DNA of 64,000 bases from M3007 sp031425155. Its GTDB lineage: Bacteria > Bacteroidota > Bacteroidia > Chitinophagales > Saprospiraceae. The notes under the pieces were generated by a model. It worked only from the letters and a program-made list of their open reading frames with translations, was not told where the DNA came from and ran no database searches. Positions 36,557 to 45,289 of the stretch are shown piece after piece; within the stretch, counting starts at the first letter, position 1; every line of letters starts with the position of its first letter. The DNA is taken from the NCBI GenBank assembly GCA_031425155.1, contig JANPIV010000041.1:62001-126000 (forward strand), given 5' to 3'. A program made the position numbers and the translations under genes.

Positions 36557-37743
36557 AGATATTAGTTTTCTATCAATACTTTGGTACCCCCAAAGGGTCA
36601 TGGAGTACACGATTTTATGAATTTGCCAGGCGTTGGGTAGCGGATGGGCATGAGGTTACTATAGTAACTTCACCATACGAAAAATCAGATATTACAGCCA
36701 CCAAATTTATTGATAGGCAAAATATTGAAGGCATTAACCTGATAATTATAAATACACCTGACTCAAACCGTTCGTCCACTTTAAAAAGGTCTTTGAATTC
36801 AATTTTGTTTTCGATGGTAGCTTCTTGGTTCGCCGTTACACATAAATCTGATATAGTAATTGCCAGTTCCGGACCTATTACCATCGGAATCCCTGGATTG
36901 ATAGCAAAATATTTCAGACGGAAACCTTTCATCTTCGAAGTAAGAGATCTTTGGCCAGGAGGGGGCATAGAAATGGGGAAAATAAAAAACAAGCAAATCA
37001 TAAAATTTGCATTATTATTTGAGAAATATTTATATCATAATTCCAATTTAGTAGTAGCATGTTCAGATGGACAAAAAGAAAATATTATAAGTAGATTTCC
37101 TGCTATTCAATGTGTTACGATTCCTCATGGAGGAGACCTTGATCTGTTTGGGGGAGAAACTGTTAATAACAAAGCCAAGGTAAGTAATGAAAAGGTATTT
37201 ATTCATATAGGCTCGCTAGGGTTTATTCATAATTGCAAACTCATTTTAGAGGCCGCTCTTCTACTAAAAAAAATGGGCAGAGAAAAGGACATAAAAATTA
37301 TTTTTATAGGCGATGGCGCAGAAAGGAAAGACCTGGAGTTACTTAAAATGAAATACGAATTGAAGAACGTTGAATTTTTAGGGCTCAAACCCAAAGTGGA
37401 GTTGCCTGAATGGGTCAGAGGTTCTAGAGCATCGCTATTTACTACATTGAATAATGTGACTCAGAATACTAGTTGTCCTAATAAAATATTTGATTCTTTC
37501 GCCGCAGGTGTACCCATTATACAGACAACGACAGGATGGATAAAAGCACTTGTAGAAGAAGAATATTGCGGCATAAATGTTTCGCCAGACAACCCGCTTG
37601 AACTTGCACACACAATAATTGCTATTGCTGATGATGATAGAAAACACCAACTGATGGTAACGAATGCAAAAAGAGTCTCAAAAACACTATTTAACAGAGA
37701 TGTCCTGGCCAATCAATACCTTGCTGAAATAACTCATTGTTAA
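36553..37743 (+). CDS. Glycosyltransferase family 4 (WbuB-like)
   Basis: 396 residues starting at a GTG inside the previous stop. ILVFYQYFGTPKGSWSTRFYEFARRWVADGHEVT is the WbuB-type acceptor start, followed by DIVIASSGPITIGIPGLIAKYFRRKPFIFEVRDLWP near 98-133. VTIPHGGDLDLF and FIGDGAERKDL mark the donor domain; NTSCPNKIFDSFAAGVPII near 300 stands where the E-x7-E motif usually is, with asparagine/cysteine in place of the first glutamate, as is common in WbuB-type enzymes. Confidence 0.87.
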   Translation: MKILVFYQYFGTPKGSWSTRFYEFARRWVADGHEVTIVTSPYEKSDITATKFIDRQNIEGINLIIINTPDSNRSSTLKRSLNSILFSMVASWFAVTHKSDIVIASSGPITIGIPGLIAKYFRRKPFIFEVRDLWPGGGIEMGKIKNKQIIKFALLFEKYLYHNSNLVVACSDGQKENIISRFPAIQCVTIPHGGDLDLFGGETVNNKAKVSNEKVFIHIGSLGFIHNCKLILEAALLLKKMGREKDIKIIFIGDGAERKDLELLKMKYELKNVEFLGLKPKVELPEWVRGSRASLFTTLNNVTQNTSCPNKIFDSFAAGVPIIQTTTGWIKALVEEEYCGINVSPDNPLELAHTIIAIADDDRKHQLMVTNAKRVSKTLFNRDVLANQYLAEITHC

Positions 37744-37848
37744 GTTCTTCATTTTAACAAGATGGAAGCCATAACCAATATTTAAACGTTTTTGGTAGAA
37801 TATCTGAAACTTATCTCACGATTACTCACAATTTAATATTGCCATAAA

Positions 37849-38661
37849 ATGAAAGGAACTGAAGATATTTTAGCAGTTAATAAGAAGCAAAAAGAGTTTT
37901 ATAATAATGCTCATGCGAAACAAAACGTTTTTACCAGGCTATGGGCGAGTCTAAGAAATGGGGTTTTAGGTAGCATAAGAAAAAAAATTAATATTAAAGA
38001 CCAAATATATATATTACATAAAGAGTGGTTTGGCGACTTGTCAAACAAAAAAGTGCTTGATCTGGGTTGCCATAGAGGAAACTACTGGTCTGTGTACCTT
38101 GCCGAAAATTCAAAACAATATTTAGGTATTGATTTAAGTGATGTAGCTATTAAGGGCTTAAACGAAAGATTACAACCTTTGCCGAATGCCAAAGCCGAAG
38201 CAATAGATTTTTTATCTGCTGATTTTAACGAAAAAGAATATGATTTAATTTATGCCTATAGTGTCTTGCATCATTTTGAAAACACAACTATTTTGATTAA
38301 TAGGCTCAATGAGAAACTAGCCGTTAACGGAACAATTATAAGTTATGATCCTTTAGAAACCAGTTTACCCATTAAAATATTAAGAACTATTTATCGCCCT
38401 TTTCAATCTGATGCTGCTTGGGAGTGGCCTTTTACTAAAAAGACATTTTATCAGTTCCAAAATGCTTTTACTATCATTGATAGAAGAGGTATTCTAGGAA
38501 AATCAAAATGGGTTGCATTGATAAATATATTACCTATTTCCGAAAAAAGTAAAAATATAATTGGACAGAGATGGCATAATAAAGATTGGGAAAAGTCCAG
38601 ACTTTCTGATAAAGCCTTATTCAATTGTATGCATTTAACGATGTTAATGAAAAAAAAATGA
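37849..38661 (+). CDS. Class I SAM-dependent methyltransferase
   Basis: 270 residues. Motif I is VLDLGCHRGNYWSVYLAENSKQYLGIDLS near 67-95, and DLIYAYSVLHHFENTTILINRL near 132. It is soluble, has no signal peptide and is AT-rich like its neighbours. It follows a 105-base gap after the WbuB-like gene. Target is presumably a sugar of the repeat. Confidence 0.85.
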   Translation: MKGTEDILAVNKKQKEFYNNAHAKQNVFTRLWASLRNGVLGSIRKKINIKDQIYILHKEWFGDLSNKKVLDLGCHRGNYWSVYLAENSKQYLGIDLSDVAIKGLNERLQPLPNAKAEAIDFLSADFNEKEYDLIYAYSVLHHFENTTILINRLNEKLAVNGTIISYDPLETSLPIKILRTIYRPFQSDAAWEWPFTKKTFYQFQNAFTIIDRRGILGKSKWVALINILPISEKSKNIIGQRWHNKDWEKSRLSDKALFNCMHLTMLMKKK

Positions 38662-38720
38662 AATGGTGACTATTGGGCAGATTTTACCCTATGATCTTAC
38701 GCTGTAGAATTTATACACCT

Positions 38721-39644
38721 ATGCGTAGTCTACTCCTTACAGGCAGTACCGGATTTCTCGGCAGCATTTTAAAAAAAGAGCTGGATCAACACTTCAGCGT
38801 TACTACTTTGGGTTTATCATCGTCTAATAATTATAGCATTGACCTCGGTCGGCAAACACCTCATTTTACATCTGGTTTTGATTGTGTAGTACACAATGCG
38901 GGTAAAGCACATACGGTCCCGCAGACGGCAGAGCAGAAAGCGGTGTTTTACGCTTTAAATCATAATGGTACGTTGCGACTGTTGGAAGCTCTGGAAGCTA
39001 CAGGACATTTACCCCAATGTTTCGTTTTTATCAGCACTATAGCCGTTTACGGGCTAGACGAAGGAGAAAATATTGCAGAATCCACACCGCTTCAGGTGCA
39101 AACACCTTATGCGAAAAGTAAACTCGCCGCAGAACAAGCAATTGAAGAGTGGGGCGCGCAACGCGGCGTACCGGTCGTAATTTTACGCTTGCCCTTAGTA
39201 GTAGGGCCAAATCCACCCGGAAATCTTGGGAAAATGGCCTTCGCTATTTACAAAGGAAGGTATGTACGAATCAGGCACAACCTGGCCAGAAAAAGTGCTG
39301 TTTCTGCTACTGATGTGGCCCGACTAATTCCTCGGCTAATTGGTAAGTCAGGCGTTTACAATCTCACCGATGGCGTACACCCTACCTTTGAATCTGTAGA
39401 ATCAGCAATAGCCAGTGCCCTTCAGCGGCCGCTACCTTGGTCTCTTCCAAAAGAGATATTGCGTTTAACAGCAGGAATGGGCGACTATTTACCTGGATTT
39501 CCGCTTAATACACTTATGTTGCGTAAGTTGACTGCTTCGCTCACCTTTAGTGATACGAAAGCGAGAGAAGAATTGGGGTGGAGCCCCAATCCAGTACTAC
39601 CAGTATTGTCAAACCCAAACAATTGGACTACATTGCTTCAATAG
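38721..39644 (+). CDS. NAD(P)-dependent sugar epimerase/reductase, WbpV/WreQ-like
   Basis: 307 residues from ATG 38721 (MRSLLLTGSTGFLGS), which places the Rossmann loop at the N-terminus; two earlier in-frame starts only add an unrelated tail. FISTIAVYG supplies the catalytic Ser and TPYAKSKLAAEQ the Tyr-x3-Lys pair. With an initiating transferase and a 4,6-dehydratase directly downstream, it best fits the C4 reductase that makes UDP-QuiNAc (or FucNAc) from the 4-keto intermediate. Stops with a single TAG that is in frame with the next gene. Confidence 0.82.
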   Translation: MRSLLLTGSTGFLGSILKKELDQHFSVTTLGLSSSNNYSIDLGRQTPHFTSGFDCVVHNAGKAHTVPQTAEQKAVFYALNHNGTLRLLEALEATGHLPQCFVFISTIAVYGLDEGENIAESTPLQVQTPYAKSKLAAEQAIEEWGAQRGVPVVILRLPLVVGPNPPGNLGKMAFAIYKGRYVRIRHNLARKSAVSATDVARLIPRLIGKSGVYNLTDGVHPTFESVESAIASALQRPLPWSLPKEILRLTAGMGDYLPGFPLNTLMLRKLTASLTFSDTKAREELGWSPNPVLPVLSNPNNWTTLLQ

Positions 39645-39668
39645 TCGCTTACCCATTGGCTAACTACC

Positions 39669-40682
39669 CTGCTTCCTATCACCCTCTTTCTCCTCCTCTA
39701 CCCCCTCTTTTTTCTGACCGAGCTCCTCTACATTCGGTGGGCCAGGCATTTTGGGATAGTGGACCAACCCAACCACCGATCCTCCCATACGCAGCCAACT
39801 ATTCTCGGAGGTGGTATTCTGTTTCCCGTGGCCTGGCTACTATTTTCCGGAGCAAATGGCTGGGTCTATCCATGGTTTACGGTTGGCTTATTGTGTATGG
39901 CCATAATCAGCTTTCGTGATGACCTGCGGGCTGTTTCTCCTGCTCTTCGCTTTTTCATACAGGTGGCAGCCACTACATTATGTTTTATTGAACTTTCGGT
40001 GTTTGACATAGTACCGTGGTGGGGTACAGCAATGCTGTATTTGGTCAGCATCTTTATCATCAACGCTTATAATTTTATGGACGGTATTAATGGCATAACA
40101 TGTGCTTATACGCTGGCCATGATCGTTCCATTATCCGGTCGCTTATCCAAGAACGGATTGGCATCATTATTTGACACCACTAGTTTTTTTGCCTTCGTCT
40201 TTGCTGCATTATTAATTTTTGGCTATTTCAACTTCCGCAAGCGAGCGATCTGTTTTGGAGGTGATGTGGGCAGCACATCGCTCGGATATATGGTTAACTT
40301 TATATTGCTGGCTCTTTTTTTGGGGGTATGGCAAGATACCACCTCTATCCATCCATCTGCTATTTCTTCTTTTCAACAAGTAGAGTGGAAATATATTTTG
40401 CTGTTTGCTGTGTATGGAGTGGATACACTGCTCACTATACTTTATCGCTTAATATTAAGGGAAAATATCTTTAAAGCGCACCGCAGGCACTTGTTTCAAT
40501 ATTTGGTGAACGGCTTGCGTTGGCCGCATTTGTTGGTTGCAGCCTTATATGCCACTGTACAATTGCTAATTAATGTCCTTGTTTTGCACTTCGATGTCTC
40601 CTTCGGGTTGGGTCTGGGGATTCTTTTAGTCTTATCATTTGTTTACCTGGCAGGATTGTATTTTCGGCCAATAAATGCCTGA
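39669..40682 (+). CDS. Initiating phospho-sugar transferase, WecA/WbpL (MraY) family
   Basis: A polytopic membrane enzyme that transfers a sugar-1-phosphate from UDP-sugar to undecaprenyl phosphate. Family motifs: VDQPNHRSSHTQPT with GGGI, the catalytic NAYNFMDGINGI, FGGDVGSTSLGY and the HRRHLFQYL loop. The first membrane helix (LPITLFLLLYPLFFLTELL) is encoded upstream of the first usual start codon in frame, GTG 39759. No ATG, GTG or TTG exists between the previous stop (39642-39644) and 39759. I therefore place the start at CTG 39669 as the best guess; readthrough of the TAG is the alternative. With the usual GTG start it would lack helix 1. Confidence 0.78.
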   Translation: MLPITLFLLLYPLFFLTELLYIRWARHFGIVDQPNHRSSHTQPTILGGGILFPVAWLLFSGANGWVYPWFTVGLLCMAIISFRDDLRAVSPALRFFIQVAATTLCFIELSVFDIVPWWGTAMLYLVSIFIINAYNFMDGINGITCAYTLAMIVPLSGRLSKNGLASLFDTTSFFAFVFAALLIFGYFNFRKRAICFGGDVGSTSLGYMVNFILLALFLGVWQDTTSIHPSAISSFQQVEWKYILLFAVYGVDTLLTILYRLILRENIFKAHRRHLFQYLVNGLRWPHLLVAALYATVQLLINVLVLHFDVSFGLGLGILLVLSFVYLAGLYFRPINA

Positions 40683-40817
40683 ATTTACTGTTTTATGACC
40701 TACACCCATTGATCTGGTACTAACTGGCTATTCGAAATTTTTTTCTCTGCATATCCTTATCGGAGCGTATAAACACACAGCCAATTATATGAAAAGGCTA
40801 TAACTTCTGTGGGCAAG

Positions 40818-42725
40818 ATGATTAAAAAAACACCACGTGCAGGTTACGTAACGGAATTGTTGATCTTTGGGCTGGATAGCTGTATCAATTTATTTTCCAT
40901 CTTTACGGCTATTCTGCTAAGTTATGAACTTGACCCAAGCAGTGCCTATCTGTTTTTCTCCTGGCCGACTATTGCTTTACTTGGTCTGCGTATTCTTTTC
41001 TTTTTCATTTTTGGTACGCATTCTATCATCATTCGCTATATTGGCGAAAAAGACTATGCGACCGTATTTATAGCGGTCACGGGTTCTACGGTTGCTTTTG
41101 CGTTACTGTATAGTTTTTTGCCTTCTGTGCTGCATCCGTCTAAGGTGGTGCCGATCATCCTGACGGAGTATATTATTTGCTTATGCGGTATGGAGGGTAT
41201 GCGGATTATGATGCGTATGGTGTATGATCGCCTTAAGCGGAATGGCGCAGGCATTAGTACCGCCATTTTTGGGGCCGGCGAACTGGGGGCTATGATTCAT
41301 CGCGTTATGCGGCACAATGCCGGGCATCCGTATCGTATCATCGCTTTTTTTGATGACAATCCGGGTGTACACCGCAAATTGCTCAATGGCGTACGGGTGT
41401 TCAATCCGGAGAAATCTTTTAAGCAGGTTATACAAAGACATAATATAAAAAATATCGTTATTGGTATTAGCGATCTTTCTCCCGAACGCAAAGTAGCCTT
41501 TATTAATGCCTGTCTGGAGAGTAATGTAAAAGTGCTCAAAATACCCCCTACCGAGTCGTGGCTGAATGGTACTTTGAGCATTGGTCAGTTGAAAAACATC
41601 AATTTTGAGGATTTGCTAAATCGGCTGCCTATCCAGTTGGATCAGCAAAGTATTGAAAGTTCGGTGAAGGGGAAGGTCATATTGGTGACGGGCTGTGCAG
41701 GCTCTATTGGTAGCGAAATTGTACGCCAATTATTAAAATACGAGCCGGCGAAAATTATCGGGCTGGATCAGGCAGAGACACCGCTGGCAGAAATTACGCT
41801 GGCGATGAAAGCGGATGTAGAAAAAGGATTGTTTTTACCCATTATTGGTAGTGTGTGTGATCGGGATAAAATCCAGCGCGTTTTTCAGCAATATCGTCCG
41901 GTCTATGTTTTCCACGCGGCAGCCTACAAACATGTGCCGATCATGGAGATTTTTCCAGAGGAAGCCATCAAGGTGAATGTAGAAGGCACCCGGAATATGG
42001 CCGATCTGGCTGTGCAATATAAGGTAAAGAAATTTGTGATGATTTCCACCGATAAGGTCGTAAATCCCAGCAATGTAATGGGTGCGTCGAAGCGGATTGC
42101 GGAGATGTATGCACAGTCGCTTCATTCGCGGGCTGATAATTATACGCAGTTTATTACCACCCGTTTCGGCAATGTACTGGGCTCCAACGGATCCGTAATC
42201 CCTATTTTTCGGGCACAAATCGAAAATCGTGAGCCAATCACACTCACGCACAGCGACGTAAGCCGGTATTTTATGACGATTCCAGAGGCTTGTCAATTGG
42301 TATTGGAAGCAGGAGCTATGGGCAAAGGCGGCGAAATTTTTGTGTTCGATATGGGAGAACCGGTTCGTATTCTTGATCTGGCCCACAAAATGATCCAAAT
42401 GGCGGGCCTCATACCGGGAAGGGATATTGAAATTAAAATTACAGGCCTTCGGCCAGGGGAGAAATTAACGGAGGAACTACTGGACAACGAAGAAAATACC
42501 ATTCCGACCCACCACCCCAAAATCAAAAAAGCCCTGGTAAGGGTATGCAATTACTTGCAAATAAAGCCTGATATTGATCTCTTGGTTCATAGTGCCAATT
42601 CAGGTAGTTCTGGCGTGTCTATTGTACAACAGATGAAAGCTTTGGTGCCGGAATTCGTGAGCCAAAATTCTGAATATACTACGCTGGATATGCCGGATAT
42701 GAATATGGAAGAAAATACCAAATAA
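40818..42725 (+). CDS. CapD/WbpM-type nucleotide-sugar 4,6-dehydratase (membrane)
   Basis: About 635 residues; GTG 40809 is a possible slightly earlier start. Four N-terminal membrane helices (about 10-120), a first Rossmann-like domain (AIFGAGELGAMIHRVMR near 150), then the catalytic SDR domain with GKVILVTGCAGSIGSEIVRQL near 285 and the family signature STDKVVNPSNVMGASKRIAE near 410, where Met replaces the usual active-site Tyr. WbpM removes water from UDP-GlcNAc to give the 4-keto-6-deoxy sugar used by the reductase two genes upstream. Last gene of the locus. Confidence 0.9.
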   Translation: MIKKTPRAGYVTELLIFGLDSCINLFSIFTAILLSYELDPSSAYLFFSWPTIALLGLRILFFFIFGTHSIIIRYIGEKDYATVFIAVTGSTVAFALLYSFLPSVLHPSKVVPIILTEYIICLCGMEGMRIMMRMVYDRLKRNGAGISTAIFGAGELGAMIHRVMRHNAGHPYRIIAFFDDNPGVHRKLLNGVRVFNPEKSFKQVIQRHNIKNIVIGISDLSPERKVAFINACLESNVKVLKIPPTESWLNGTLSIGQLKNINFEDLLNRLPIQLDQQSIESSVKGKVILVTGCAGSIGSEIVRQLLKYEPAKIIGLDQAETPLAEITLAMKADVEKGLFLPIIGSVCDRDKIQRVFQQYRPVYVFHAAAYKHVPIMEIFPEEAIKVNVEGTRNMADLAVQYKVKKFVMISTDKVVNPSNVMGASKRIAEMYAQSLHSRADNYTQFITTRFGNVLGSNGSVIPIFRAQIENREPITLTHSDVSRYFMTIPEACQLVLEAGAMGKGGEIFVFDMGEPVRILDLAHKMIQMAGLIPGRDIEIKITGLRPGEKLTEELLDNEENTIPTHHPKIKKALVRVCNYLQIKPDIDLLVHSANSGSSGVSIVQQMKALVPEFVSQNSEYTTLDMPDMNMEENTK

Positions 42726-42771
42726 TTCAAACAGCCTCTTAAATCGCAGGTGACCAACACTTCTGATTTAT

Positions 42772-42804
42772 AAAAAAGCGGTGCTCCACAAGCACCGCTT
42801 TTTT
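42772..42804 (+). terminator. Strong bidirectional terminator closing the polysaccharide locus
   Basis: A perfect 14-base-pair stem (arms 42772-42785 and 42791-42804, core AGCGGTGCT) with a CCACA loop. Runs of A on the left and T on the right make it work in both directions. It lies between the convergent dehydratase gene and the glycosidase gene. Confidence 0.9.
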
Positions 42805-42827
42805 ATTGCTTTCGTCATCTGCCATTG

Positions 42828-44606
42828 TTACTGCAATATATGCCAACTCACTTTCTCTGAATAATCCAGCTTGCATAAGCCTATGCCCACCTTGCCTTTT
42901 ATACCAGCCGCTGTCGGCGACCATATGGCTAACTTCACGTTGTCCTTGCCTTTGAAAGCCAGGACGCGTACCGCTTTACTTGGCGAAAGATCCGTCAGAA
43001 ACGTGTAATCCGTTAATTCGCCGATCAGCCCGAGAATGGCCCTGTAAGCGGGTTTTGCGCCAAAAGGCTGGGCATCTTTTTCGCCTTTTAATATTCCTGC
43101 CGTCTGCCAAAGGCCGCCATTAGGCGCACCCACTTCGTCTATACCATTATAAACGAAGCAGTTATCTACGCCTGCGGCCAGTGCTTCCAGATAAGCCCGT
43201 ACCAGCCAATCGGCCTTGATGTCGCCGCTTGTCTTCCCGTCGAAAGGCCGGATATACTGCGATGAAGGCTCCTTTTCATCATACCCAAATTCGGAGTACC
43301 ACAGTGGCAGGCCCTGTTCGTGCGCCCAGGCAGCCAATTTTTTCATCTTGTACCAGCGGGCATCCATATCGGGGGCGCAGGCTTCCGTCCACGCGGGTGG
43401 CCAACGCTCGTCATTGCCTTTATTGGCGTAATGATGGACATTAATAATGTCGCAAGGCAGCCGTTGGTCGGCACGATGTGCCTTGGCCCAGGTGAGCATC
43501 CGGTCGTAATAATCCGGTTGAATACCGGTCAATCCCGCCATCACCACCCGCATGGTCGGATCGGCTTTTTTGATACTGTCATAACAGGCGGAGAGCATAG
43601 CGACATATTCTTCCGGCTGCATATATGTCTTGACGGACCACCACTTGTCCGGTTCGTTCCAGACTTCGATGGTAGTCAGCAGGTTCAGACCGGACTTTGG
43701 CACGTTGCGGTGCAGTCGGCCATCCGCGGCCCAATGCGGCACCGTATCCACGCGCAGGGCCGATGGGGGCCAGGTCTTGCGGCCATAGCGGGCCGTAAGT
43801 TGGAAAAAATAGGCGGCAAAATCGCGGTAGGTCGCCGGGTTATCTTTGGCCAGACCCGGTTGGGCGGGTGGGGCATCCGGGCCATAGTCGGGGCTCCACT
43901 TGGCCCGCATCCAGTCCGGCGTCTGGTGAATGGTGGGGAACGCATCCAGGCCCTGTGCTTTGGCCGCCGTCAGATAATCATCGAGATTGCCATTGGCCTG
44001 CGCCGTTGGCTGCACAGCCAGACCGGAAGGTTGCCACGTCCATTGTGCAGCCTGGAACAAACGGATGCTGCGAAAATGCTGTAGTTTTTCTTGCGGTATC
44101 CAGTGGAACCCGTTCAGATTGATCTTATCGGCATCGCCTCGGTCTCTTGAAATGACTGTTGAAGTATCAATGGGCGTAATAGGCTGGCTCGTACCATAAA
44201 ATTCAATTTCCGGTACAACGCGGTCGCCTTCCATGCCAATCAACTCCAGCTTTACACTTTCTACTTCGGCAATAATTGATTCGTCGCGCCATTGCTGGTA
44301 TTGATCGAGGTGTATTAAGGTAGTTGCAGTACCTGCTGTAACGCGCAACGATGGTTGCCCTGCGCCGTCGTAGAGCCGGATTTTAGAGATTTTCACCATT
44401 TTCCCGAAGTGTACTTCGGCTTTGGCAGGATAGTCGGAAACACGCCAGCCGGGAAACCAGGCGGTAGCCAGGTTTCCATCAAAACTCGTCGCAACATTCG
44501 GAGTACCATTGCCGGTATTAACGAAGGTAGCAGGAATGATTTTGTAGGGCTGGGCATTGGCTATTAACATAAATAGCAGGAATGGCAGGAAGATCATTTT
44601 TCGCAT
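42828..44606 (-). CDS. Secreted GH39-like glycoside hydrolase with discoidin-type domain
   Basis: 592 residues. A signal peptide ends near MLIANA-QP; a discoidin (F5/8 type C) beta-domain spans about 22-138. A clan-A TIM barrel of about 160-560 follows, with acid/base Glu318 in IEVWNEPDKWW and nucleophile Glu439 in LWYSEFGYD. INVHHYA and TFTD lie between. It belongs with the GH39-like enzymes that include PslG, which trims Psl polysaccharide. Its place beside the locus suggests it acts on the strain's own polymer or a related one; inference. Confidence 0.85.
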   Translation of the reverse strand: MRKMIFLPFLLFMLIANAQPYKIIPATFVNTGNGTPNVATSFDGNLATAWFPGWRVSDYPAKAEVHFGKMVKISKIRLYDGAGQPSLRVTAGTATTLIHLDQYQQWRDESIIAEVESVKLELIGMEGDRVVPEIEFYGTSQPITPIDTSTVISRDRGDADKINLNGFHWIPQEKLQHFRSIRLFQAAQWTWQPSGLAVQPTAQANGNLDDYLTAAKAQGLDAFPTIHQTPDWMRAKWSPDYGPDAPPAQPGLAKDNPATYRDFAAYFFQLTARYGRKTWPPSALRVDTVPHWAADGRLHRNVPKSGLNLLTTIEVWNEPDKWWSVKTYMQPEEYVAMLSACYDSIKKADPTMRVVMAGLTGIQPDYYDRMLTWAKAHRADQRLPCDIINVHHYANKGNDERWPPAWTEACAPDMDARWYKMKKLAAWAHEQGLPLWYSEFGYDEKEPSSQYIRPFDGKTSGDIKADWLVRAYLEALAAGVDNCFVYNGIDEVGAPNGGLWQTAGILKGEKDAQPFGAKPAYRAILGLIGELTDYTFLTDLSPSKAVRVLAFKGKDNVKLAIWSPTAAGIKGKVGIGLCKLDYSEKVSWHILQ

Positions 44607-45289
44607 GTTATAAAATAGATAAGGGTAAAATTATGAATAGAATCTGAGCAGCAGCAGGAGTCGTTTTGCTGCTATTCAATAAAATACTTTTGGTCAAGCC
44701 ATTGGCTATTGCTGTCCGTAAGTAAAAGGGCAAGAAAATGAAGCAAAGCGACAATTCTCGGTTTTATCGGGATGAGCAATGAAAACCAACAACTTACGAA
44801 AGTTTCAGTCTAAACTATTTTCATTGAAGTATTTAACCTAATACTTACGTATTAGTTACAAAAAAGATTTATATATTTTTCCTAATTTTATATCTACCCT
44901 TATTCAATTAATATGAAACAAAATATATATTATATATATAATAAACATGTTGCATATTATTTGTCTGCGCTTCTTGACAATATTGCCTTGCTGAATTGGA
45001 AATATTTTTTTCAAAATAATATTATACATTAGCTGTCTCATCGAGGCACGGCAAATGAAATATAGGTCTCAGCCTTTATTGCCCAACAAAATACGCGCCG
45101 ATGGTATAAGATTTTATGTGCTGTTTATAGCCCTTGGCTATTGCACTTTCCATTTTAGAGAAAATTTCGCCTCTTTCTCGAACTGTTTCTTTATTTCCTG
45201 GAGTAATTGTTTTTAATCGGAGATGTCTGAACCCGCCCTTAACTAACATCACCATTCACCGATTTACTCATTTTTCACACCATTCTGTT
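44607..45289. other. AT-rich intergenic region between divergent genes
   Basis: 683 bases separate the divergent glycosidase and T9SS cargo genes. It contains a TATATA-rich stretch at about 44905-44945 and no reading frame with family features; an in-frame extension of the cargo gene back to 45134 would precede its signal peptide. No promoter box clear enough to place was found. Confidence 0.5.

Noticed and set aside
43320..44084. 254-codon plus-strand reading frame in the glycosidase gene
   Set aside because: Antisense shadow of a gene with visible catalytic glutamates and signal peptide.
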